The position numbers and the translations under genes were made by a program. The notes beneath the pieces were generated by a model, which searched no databases, was not told the DNA's origin, and saw only the letters and a list, made by a program, of their open reading frames with translations. This document shows, piece after piece, positions 1 through 4,779 of a stretch of DNA of 6,880 nucleotides. This stretch comes from Lentisphaera sp. Its GTDB lineage: Bacteria > Verrucomicrobiota > Lentisphaeria > Victivallales > GWF2-50-93. Each line of letters starts with the position of its first letter. Within the stretch, counting starts at the first letter, position 1. The stretch spans positions 1-6,880 of the forward strand of contig DYMC01000130.1 in NCBI GenBank assembly GCA_020721745.1. Direction: 5' to 3'.

Positions 1-107
1 CTTCGCTCATGAGAAAAAACGACTAAAAGCCTTGCTTTTTACCCTTGTCGAACTAGATTAACGGTTTAGTTCAAAAATACGGATTTCGGATTTTTCGGAA
101 AACTTTC
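1..107 (+). promoter_or_regulatory. Upstream region of lptD with a weak promoter candidate
   Basis: This AT-rich leader shows no convincing gene. A frame open from base 2 to a TAA at 59-61 could be the tail of an upstream gene but is too short to judge. A weak sigma70-like pair is TTGCTT (32-37) and TAGATT (54-59) with a 16-bp spacer. A small hairpin, AAAAGC (25-30) with GCTTTT (34-39), could be a weak terminator of an upstream gene. No Shine-Dalgarno sequence precedes the ATG at 108. The promoter call is inference from a partial consensus match only. Confidence 0.22.
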
Positions 108-2693
108 ATGGTGAGGCATCTTTTGCAAGGACATAGACTGAAGAACAGTTTGCTCACGCTCTTGTCCCTCCTGGCCCTATTGCCGATGCTCTCACGCCAA
201 GCCCTCTCCCAGGACGACGAGATATTCACCAAGTTCGCGAAGGACGACATAGACGCCGCCGCCGACCAGATGGAGATCATCGGCGGAAACATCGTCGGCA
301 AAGGAAATGTCGTGGTCAAATACAAGGACATCCACCTTCACTGCGACAGAGCGGTCATCAACATGGACTCCAAGGATGTCGAGGCGACGGGAAACGTCCT
401 CTTCATACGCAGGGACGAGAGCGTCGAGGAGCTGGAACGATGGCAGTTCGACGAGTATCAGAAGGACCCCAGCAAGAAGCTCGTGACGCAGGGCTTTGTC
501 AACAAGCCATCGGGGAGGAGAGTCCTCCTTGTGAACGTGATCACCGAAAACGCGACTTGGAGTGGCGACAGGGCCGTCGGCAACCTCGCCACCGGAATAT
601 TCGACCTGGGTAAATTCGAGGGCAAATACGACAATTTCTACTATCTCGGGGAAAAGGCCGAGCGCGAACCAGGAGGCGTGATGAAGGTCACCGATGCGAC
701 CTTCAGCACATGCGAGTTCCTCCTCGAAGGCCACGAGCACTATTCCATCACGGCATCCAGAATCAAATTCATACCATCGAGCGGGCAGGCGGCCAATATG
801 AACAGCAAGGACTCGCACGACATCAGCAGATACGACATATGGGCATACAACTGCACATTCTGGATAGGCGATGTCCCGGTCTTCTGGTCGCCAATCCTCT
901 TCAAGTCCAGCGACGAAAGCGGATTCGGCTGGCAGATACAGGGCGGATCCGACAGCGACTGGGGATATTTTGTCAAGACAAAAAAGACAGTTAAGCTCCG
1001 CGAGAACCCCGAGATACACGCCTCGCTGCTGGCCGACTACTTCAGCAAGCGCGGCCCGGGCGCCGGCCTCAAGATGAAGATGCGCTCCGAGAAAAGCTAC
1101 ACCGAGGCGATGATATACGGCATGCTGGACAATGACGAGGAGCAGACCGAGCACACCAGGTTCAACATACCAAAGGAGCGCTACGACGCCTACATCGAAA
1201 ACTACTGGCACATAATCCCGCGCCTCGACTTCAGAGGCAGGCTAGAGAAGATCAGCGACATAAACTTCCTCTACGACTTCTTCCGCGAGAAATACAACGT
1301 GGACCCCCAGCCGGCGACATACGCGAACATGGACTACCAGCTCGACAGATTCATCGTATCAGGAACAGTCAGGCCCAGGGTGAACGACTTCTTCTCAGAG
1401 GTTGAGAGAATGCCGGAGTTCCGCCTCGACATCCCACGCCAGGAGCTCTTCGGCAACCTATACTACCAGGGTGAAACCAGCATCGCCGGGATGAAGATGA
1501 AATGGCGCGACTTCGATGTCGCCAGAACCGCAGGCAACCTCGTGGACCCAAAGGACTACGACGCGGCCAGGTTCGACACACTCAACATGCTCTATTATCC
1601 ATTCAACCTCGACTGGATAAATATTATCCCAAGAAGCGGAATCAGACTCACTCACTACTCCGATACGTCGAAGGCAGAGATAAGCCCCGATGCCCTCAAC
1701 ACAATGCTGGGCGTTGACAACTTCGGCAGGGGACAGCAGGGCGGGAACGTCACGAACTACGACAGCAATGGAGATGGCAAGTGGCGCTTCGCATACGAGG
1801 GCGGGATCGAGGCGAACACAAAAATATCACGAGCATGGTCCGACGCCAGAAATGCCTTCTGGGACATTGACGGCGTCCGCCACGTCATCGTCCCATACAC
1901 AAACTACAACTTCATTCCCAATCCCAGCCTCGACCGCGACAAGATATACTACTTCGACGACGTGGACCGCATGGACAGGCAGAACTTCGTCCGCCTTGGC
2001 GTCCAGAACCGCCTCGAGACACGCAGGGGCGATTGGGACAAGCAGGCCATATACACCTGGGCCACCATGGAAAACTACGTGGACTACCATTTTGTCCGCG
2101 AAAGAAAGATAGACGGCTCCAAGTTCTCCAATATCGGCGATTTTGGCAACAAACTCGAATTCACGCCTTTCGAGGACTTCTCATTCACCAACGAACTGCT
2201 TGTTGACGGGAACAGCTTCAAGATAAACAAATACTCCGCCGGCCTGCAATACGAAATCACGCACCAGTGGAAGCTCCTCACTGGATACAACTACACCAGC
2301 GAATACGACCAGAGAAGCGTCTACTCCATGGGAAGCAGCCTCACCGAAATCACGTCCGGAAGCTCCTTCCTGAGAAGATTCGGAAAAGGACAGAACGTCT
2401 CCTTCGGGCTCGAATTCCCTATCAGGGAAACAACTCGCGGCGAATTCGAGGTCGCATACGACATGGAGGCCGAAATGATAACGGACAGCAAGATCAAGCT
2501 CATCCAAAACCTCCACTGCTGGGAAGTCGCCCTCGAATACGGTCTCGAACAGCGGAATTCCAGCACCGGCGACAAGGAGAACAAGCACAACATAATGATA
2601 ATGTTCTATCTGACTGCGGCTCCGGGAGTCAAAATCCAGGCGAAACAGTCCAGATCCACCGGCGGAGAAAACAGCGGAAATTCCTCGGATTGA
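108..2693 (+). CDS. lptD: LPS-assembly protein LptD (OstA family), outer-membrane translocon
   Basis: LptD, with the lipoprotein LptE, forms the outer-membrane plug-and-barrel that takes LPS from the periplasmic Lpt bridge and inserts it into the outer leaflet. The 861-residue product starts with a Sec signal peptide: basic n-region (R3, H4, H9, R10, K12), a leucine-rich core at about 15-28, and probable cleavage after ALS at 32-34. Residues about 45-100 match the OstA/LptA-like beta-jellyroll (GKGNVVVKYKD, then VEATGNVLF). Residues 195-262 carry the LptD linker pattern (DATFSTCEF, then FWIGDVPVFWSPIL), followed by a long aromatic-rich barrel with alternating strands. The mature protein has only four cysteines: C79, C202, C249 and C804. 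C804 in HCWEVALEYG and C202 in FSTCEF appear to align with Escherichia coli LptD C725 and C173. It is somewhat longer than E. coli LptD and has a charged segment at about 102-138 plus a hydrophilic tail of about 20 residues after the last strand. ATG 108 is chosen because it gives a complete signal peptide, although it has no Shine-Dalgarno site. Family assignment is firm; LptE dependence is inferred. Confidence 0.93.
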   Translation: MVRHLLQGHRLKNSLLTLLSLLALLPMLSRQALSQDDEIFTKFAKDDIDAAADQMEIIGGNIVGKGNVVVKYKDIHLHCDRAVINMDSKDVEATGNVLFIRRDESVEELERWQFDEYQKDPSKKLVTQGFVNKPSGRRVLLVNVITENATWSGDRAVGNLATGIFDLGKFEGKYDNFYYLGEKAEREPGGVMKVTDATFSTCEFLLEGHEHYSITASRIKFIPSSGQAANMNSKDSHDISRYDIWAYNCTFWIGDVPVFWSPILFKSSDESGFGWQIQGGSDSDWGYFVKTKKTVKLRENPEIHASLLADYFSKRGPGAGLKMKMRSEKSYTEAMIYGMLDNDEEQTEHTRFNIPKERYDAYIENYWHIIPRLDFRGRLEKISDINFLYDFFREKYNVDPQPATYANMDYQLDRFIVSGTVRPRVNDFFSEVERMPEFRLDIPRQELFGNLYYQGETSIAGMKMKWRDFDVARTAGNLVDPKDYDAARFDTLNMLYYPFNLDWINIIPRSGIRLTHYSDTSKAEISPDALNTMLGVDNFGRGQQGGNVTNYDSNGDGKWRFAYEGGIEANTKISRAWSDARNAFWDIDGVRHVIVPYTNYNFIPNPSLDRDKIYYFDDVDRMDRQNFVRLGVQNRLETRRGDWDKQAIYTWATMENYVDYHFVRERKIDGSKFSNIGDFGNKLEFTPFEDFSFTNELLVDGNSFKINKYSAGLQYEITHQWKLLTGYNYTSEYDQRSVYSMGSSLTEITSGSSFLRRFGKGQNVSFGLEFPIRETTRGEFEVAYDMEAEMITDSKIKLIQNLHCWEVALEYGLEQRNSSTGDKENKHNIMIMFYLTAAPGVKIQAKQSRSTGGENSGNSSD

Positions 2694-2713
2694 ACCCGGA
2701 TCCCGCTCCGTAG

Positions 2714-2729
2714 TTTTGCATTTACCTCA
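2714..2729 (+). repeat. TTTTGCAATTACCTCA-type intergenic repeat, copy 1
   Basis: The sequence TTTTGCATTTACCTCA starts 21 bases after the lptD stop. It differs by one base (position 2721) from TTTTGCAATTACCTCA, found within 3176-3196 and 4700-4720. All three copies read in the same direction on the + strand and all sit between genes. The function is unknown. Confidence 0.55.
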
Positions 2730-2755
2730 GCTCATCATACTGTTTACATTCTTTT

Positions 2756-2788
2756 GTAGGGAAGGCATTCTCCGAAGTAGAACCGTCC
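2756..2788 (+). repeat. REP-like element 1: GTAG plus imperfect hairpin
   Basis: GTAG (2756-2759) is followed directly by an imperfect hairpin. The outer arms are GGAAGG (2760-2765) and CCGTCC (2783-2788) with one mismatch. The inner arms are TTCTCC (2768-2773) and GTAGAA (2777-2782) with one mismatch, around a GAA loop. A near copy lies at 2841-2885. A GTAG at the foot of a palindrome is the hallmark of REP elements acted on by RAYT (TnpA_REP) transposases. Assignment to that class is inference. Confidence 0.6.
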
Positions 2789-2791
2789 GGC

Positions 2792-2816
2792 GGCGCGATC
2801 GGCGATCGCGCCCTAC
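2792..2816 (-). repeat. REP-like element 2: perfect 9-bp hairpin ending in CTAC
   Basis: The arms GGCGCGATC (2792-2800) and GATCGCGCC (2804-2812) pair perfectly around a GGC loop and are followed directly by CTAC (2813-2816). Read on the minus strand this is GTAG plus hairpin, the same layout as the element at 2898-2922. It lies three bases from element 1 in the opposite orientation, so the two form a GTAG...CTAC inverted pair like a REPIN/BIME. Confidence 0.7.
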
Positions 2817-2840
2817 CAAGAAAACGGAAATGCGGAACAG

Positions 2841-2885
2841 GGACGGCATTCTCCGAAGGAGAAGAGGCAAGCGATGCTGCCATCC
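2841..2885 (+). repeat. REP-like element 3: degenerate copy of element 1
   Basis: Bases 2839-2863 repeat 2758-2782 with few differences. Here the inner hairpin is perfect: TTCTCC (2849-2854), loop GAA, GGAGAA (2858-2863). The outer arms would be GGACGG (2841-2846) and CCATCC (2880-2885) with one mismatch, separated by an extra segment at 2864-2879. The expected GTAG is ACAG here, so the element looks decayed. Confidence 0.5.
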
Positions 2886-2897
2886 GGAAGTGGAAAG

Positions 2898-2922
2898 GTA
2901 GGGACGGATCGCCGATCCGTCC
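2898..2922 (+). repeat. REP-like element 4: GTAG plus perfect 9-bp hairpin
   Basis: GTAG (2898-2901) abuts arms GGACGGATC (2902-2910) and GATCCGTCC (2914-2922), which pair perfectly around a GCC loop. Compared with element 2 read on the minus strand, the design is identical but three adjacent stem pairs differ, each with the matching change in the other arm. This compensatory pattern argues that the hairpin itself matters. Confidence 0.7.
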
Positions 2923-2935
2923 GGAAAATTGGCAG

Positions 2936-2965
2936 GTAGCCCGTTTTTCGCAGGAAAAACGGGCT
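2936..2965 (+). repeat. GTAG-linked 12-bp hairpin (element 5)
   Basis: GTAG (2936-2939) overlaps the foot of a perfect 12-bp stem, AGCCCGTTTTTC (2938-2949) and GAAAAACGGGCT (2954-2965), around a GCAG loop. It is the longest uninterrupted stem in this intergenic region. AATTTGCG follows rather than a T-run, so it is not a standard intrinsic terminator, although it could stabilise a transcript 3' end. The arm sequence differs from elements 1-4; only the GTAG-plus-hairpin layout is shared. Confidence 0.6.
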
Positions 2966-3004
2966 AATTTGCGTAAGTCGTTGATAATAAACAATCTTAT
3001 TTTT

Positions 3005-3032
3005 TAGGGCGCGAAATTTGGGGTAGGGACGG
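3005..3032 (+). repeat. Truncated REP-like fragments
   Basis: TAGGGCGCGA (3005-3014) matches the start of the GGCGCGAT-type unit, and GGTAGGGACGG (3022-3032) is identical to 2897-2907, the start of element 4. Neither is followed by its pairing arm, so both look like broken copies. The second supplies the left GTAG for a possible inverted pair with the element at 3082-3107. Confidence 0.45.
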
Positions 3033-3081
3033 CTCAAGTTTATCCCGATACTGAAAGGGGGCGGGAAGGCGTTCCGTTATC

Positions 3082-3107
3082 GGCGCGATACGGCGATCGC
3101 GCCCTAC
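3082..3107 (-). repeat. REP-like element 6: GGCGCGAT hairpin ending in CTAC
   Basis: Arms GGCGCGAT (3082-3089) and ATCGCGCC (3096-3103) pair around ACGGCG and are followed by CTAC (3104-3107). It is the same unit as 2792-2816 with one extra A at the loop edge and the same orientation. With the GTAG at 3023-3026 it makes a second GTAG...CTAC pair. Confidence 0.65.
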
Positions 3108-3146
3108 CTTTTTACGGCGATCTCAGTCTGCCCTTCATAGCCATGG

Positions 3147-3176
3147 CGAAGGAGGGGCAAAACCGCCCTGCCTTCG
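3147..3176. repeat. Imperfect intergenic hairpin
   Basis: CGAAGG (3147-3152) pairs with CCTTCG (3171-3176), and inside it GGGC (3155-3158) pairs with GCCC (3165-3168) around AAAACC, with unpaired bases between the two stems. It runs directly into the repeat at 3176-3196. No tetranucleotide signature is present and the role is unknown. Confidence 0.35.
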
Positions 3177-3196
3177 GCAATTTTGCAATTACCTCA
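3176..3196 (+). repeat. GGCAATT...ATTACCTCA repeat, copy 2
   Basis: These 21 bases are identical to 4700-4720. The unit is an imperfect palindrome: GGCAATT (3176-3182) and AATTACC (3187-3193) pair around TTGC with one mismatch. Both exact copies lie downstream of a minus-strand gene, this one just past the wbpA terminator. Confidence 0.65.
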
Positions 3197-3199
3197 AAT

Positions 3200-3234
3200 A
3201 AAAAAAAGGCCGGTTTTCCGCCGGCCTTTTTTTT
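3200..3234 (-). terminator. Strong intrinsic terminator of wbpA, potentially bidirectional
   Basis: GGCCGG (3208-3213) and CCGGCC (3221-3226) form a GC-only 6-bp stem around a 7-base loop. It is flanked by eight A (3200-3207) and eight T (3227-3234), so the stem can be extended by A-T pairs and a U-tract follows on either strand. On the minus strand it begins inside the wbpA stop codon (3233-3235), so wbpA transcription should stop at once. It could equally stop + strand transcripts arriving from lptD. Confidence 0.88.
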
Positions 3235-4534
3235 ATGCCTTTACGACGTTCCTGCCTTTCACCGCGTTGCGTGTGTCAACGACGACTTTTGCGATTTTCG
3301 CAAAGACCGAGTGGTCAACGCTGTCGTGTGCGGTTGCGATTATCGCAAGGTCATATTTTTTGCCCTTGAGCGATGCGCTCTTTTTCCCGCTGTATTCCGG
3401 ATATTCGCGGGTTTTCGGCACCAGCGGGCAGAAGGGGTCGTAGTATTCCACCTTCGCGCCCTTCTCCTCGAGGAGCCTCCAGAGCCTGAACGACGGACTC
3501 TCGCGCAGGTCGTCAACATTCTTCTTGTATGCGAGTCCGACGAGGAGCACCTTGCTGTTTTTCAGCGACATTCCCTTCTCGTTCATCGCCTCAAGCGTGC
3601 GGGTCATGACGTAGTATGGCATGTTCGTGTTGATCTCTCCTGCGAGCTCGATGAAACGGGTCGGGCACTCGAACTCCCTCGCCTTCCAGGTGAGATAGAA
3701 GGGGTCTATCGGTATGCAGTGTCCGCCAAGCCCGGGCCCCGGGTAGAAAGGCATGTAGCCAAAGGGCTTTGTCTTTGCCGCGTCAACCACCTCCCAGATG
3801 TCTATGCCCATCTTCGTGAATATCATCTTCAGCTCGTTCACCATCGCGATGTTCACCGAGCGGAATATGTTCTCGACAAGCTTCGTCGCCTCGGCCGTCG
3901 CCGCCGAGGACACCGGAATCGTCCGGCAGATTATGCAGTCGTAGAGCGCCTTCGCGAACGCCAGGCTGTCCTTGTCGTCCGCCCCGACCACCTTCGGAAT
4001 CGTCGAGGTGGAGTAGTCCTTGTTGTTTGGATCCTCCCTCTCGGGCGAGAACGCAAGATGGAAGTCCTTCCCCGCCTTCAGCTTCGTCTTCGACTCGAGA
4101 ATCGGCTTGAGCACCTCCCGGGTCGTCCCGGGATACGTGGTGGACTCCAGAGAGAAAAGCTGTCCGCGGCGGACATATGGTGCAAGAGACTCGGCAGTGG
4201 AGACTATGTAGCTCATGTCCGGCTCGCGTTGGTGCGTGAGCGGAGTCGGCACGCAGATTATCACGGCATCACATCCGCTCGACTTCGAGAAGTCGTCTGT
4301 GCAGGAGAAAAGCCCTGTAGAGTTCATGTCCTTTATCACCTGCGCCGGAATGTGCTTTATGTATGTCTGCGACTTGCGCAGAAGACTTATCTTCTCGTGG
4401 TCAACATCGAAACCGACCGTATTGAATCCGGCTTTCACGAATTCCTTCGCGAGCGGCAGGCCCACATACCCGAGCCCGACTATCCCCACCTTAGTCTTCC
4501 TATCTGAAATGTTTTTCAGAATCTCCTTGATCAT
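3233..4534 (-). CDS. wbpA: UDP-N-acetylhexosamine 6-dehydrogenase, WbpA/TviB type
   Basis: This cytoplasmic enzyme family oxidises C6 of a UDP-sugar to the uronic acid with two NAD+. The best fit is UDP-GlcNAc to UDP-GlcNAcA, a precursor for O-antigen, capsule or other surface glycans. In the 433-residue product the N-terminal Rossmann motif is G20-L-G22-Y-V-G25, followed by GFDVDHEK at 41-48. SLESTTYPGTT is at 128-138 and FSPEREDP at 162-169. K218 and N222 lie in the central helix (TKLVENIFRSVN), and the catalytic cysteine is C273 in GPGLGGHCIPIDP, with D277. The C-terminal nucleotide-binding domain starts near VLLVGLAYKKNVDDLRESP at about 329-347. Features such as YIKHI, PTPLTHQREPD and FYLTWKARE fit WbpA/TviB better than UDP-glucose dehydrogenase. 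ATG 4534 is chosen because GAGGAG stands 8 bases upstream; an in-frame TTG at 4558 would put that site inside the gene. A terminator overlaps the stop. Substrate identity (GlcNAc against GalNAc) is inferred. Confidence 0.9.
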   Translation of the reverse strand: MIKEILKNISDRKTKVGIVGLGYVGLPLAKEFVKAGFNTVGFDVDHEKISLLRKSQTYIKHIPAQVIKDMNSTGLFSCTDDFSKSSGCDAVIICVPTPLTHQREPDMSYIVSTAESLAPYVRRGQLFSLESTTYPGTTREVLKPILESKTKLKAGKDFHLAFSPEREDPNNKDYSTSTIPKVVGADDKDSLAFAKALYDCIICRTIPVSSAATAEATKLVENIFRSVNIAMVNELKMIFTKMGIDIWEVVDAAKTKPFGYMPFYPGPGLGGHCIPIDPFYLTWKAREFECPTRFIELAGEINTNMPYYVMTRTLEAMNEKGMSLKNSKVLLVGLAYKKNVDDLRESPSFRLWRLLEEKGAKVEYYDPFCPLVPKTREYPEYSGKKSASLKGKKYDLAIIATAHDSVDHSVFAKIAKVVVDTRNAVKGRNVVKA

Positions 4535-4542
4535 GGCGGAAG

Positions 4543-4548
4543 CTCCTC
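4543..4548 (-). promoter_or_regulatory. Ribosome binding site of wbpA
   Basis: On the minus strand GAGGAG lies 8 bases before the ATG at 4534. It decides the start, because the longer frame from TTG 4558 would read through this site and has nothing comparable upstream. Confidence 0.75.
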
Positions 4549-4559
4549 TTTTTTTCAAA

Positions 4560-4588
4560 AATATATACTCCGGTGGGAAAATTGCAAA
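4560..4588 (-). promoter_or_regulatory. Candidate sigma70 promoter of wbpA
   Basis: On the minus strand TTTGCA (4588-4583) and TATATT (4565-4560) are separated by 17 bases, matching the consensus at 4 and 5 of 6 positions. Transcription would start near 4553 and give a leader of about 20 bases containing the GAGGAG site. The -35 hexamer lies inside the inverted-repeat arm at 4580-4594. This is consensus matching only. Confidence 0.4.
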
Positions 4589-4720
4589 ATTGCCTTTTTA
4601 GGGGAACGCCAGCCTCATGGCTGGCTCTTAAGCCCCGAGCGCGTAAGTCGCAAAATCCCGGTCCCGATAGGGCATCGGGACACCTCGGGGCGTTTCGTAG
4701 GCAATTTTGCAATTACCTCA
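4580..4720. repeat. Structured intergenic element with 15-bp inverted termini
   Basis: AATTGCAAAATTGCC (4580-4594) is the exact reverse complement of 4700-4714. Between them are nested hairpins: GCCAGCC (4608-4614) with GGCTGGC (4619-4625); GCCCCGAG (4632-4639) with CTCGGGGC (4684-4691); and inside that GTCCCGAT (4661-4668) with ATCGGGAC (4674-4681). AACGCC (4605-4610) could alternatively pair with GGCGTT (4689-4694). The whole can fold as a branched structure. It contains no gene. It could be a miniature non-autonomous element or a structured RNA 3' of the glycosyltransferase gene; neither is shown. Confidence 0.6.
4700..4720 (+). repeat. GGCAATT...ATTACCTCA repeat, copy 3
   Basis: These 21 bases are identical to 3176-3196. 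The copy forms the right terminus of the element at 4580-4720 and is immediately preceded by GTA, so GTAG spans 4697-4700. It lies 59 bases downstream of the stop of the minus-strand glycosyltransferase gene. Confidence 0.65.
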
Positions 4721-4779
4721 TAACAACTTCATTATCATAAACTTAAGTGGGAAAGCGATTTTCAACTGCTTTTCTAGGT

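Larger units (their letters stand above)
2694..3232. other. Convergent intergenic region, repeat-rich
   Basis: This stretch of about 540 bases lies between the 3' ends of lptD (+) and wbpA (-). I see no credible gene; the short open frames run through palindromes and lack start signals. It holds a mosaic of hairpins, most touching a GTAG or CTAC tetranucleotide, fragments of the same units, one copy of a 16-nt motif at each end, and a terminator beside wbpA. No clear independent terminator follows lptD, so the first hairpins may also end or protect its mRNA. That last point is inference. Confidence 0.8.

Noticed and set aside
192..1211. Minus-strand open frame of 339 codons opposite lptD
   Set aside because: It is antisense to the LptD signal peptide, OstA domain and linker, which are clearly coding; its low-complexity V/L/E-rich product has no motif.
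2936..2965. Intrinsic terminator of lptD
   Set aside because: The stem is strong but is followed by AATTTGCG, not a T-run; kept as a GTAG-linked hairpin instead.
2716..2994. Small open frames on both strands of the lptD-wbpA spacer (61 to 90 codons)
   Set aside because: They run through palindromic repeats, lack ribosome binding sites and give R/S-rich peptides that follow the repeat sequence.
2756..3107. CRISPR array
   Set aside because: Repeat units differ in sequence and orientation and spacing is irregular; no constant direct repeat with uniform spacers and no cas genes.
3143..4507. Long + strand open frame of 454 codons opposite wbpA
   Set aside because: It is antisense to a gene with a full set of family motifs. 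Its translation is rich in R, V and L with no recognisable domain, typical of a shadow frame in GC-rich DNA.
4534..4558. TTG start at 4558 for wbpA
   Set aside because: The strong GAGGAG site would fall inside the coding region and the extra eight residues lie outside the usual family N-terminus.
4751..4774. Terminator for the glycosyltransferase gene from GAAAGC and GCTTTTC
   Set aside because: The stem is only about 5 bp with an 11-base loop and no T-run follows on the minus strand.
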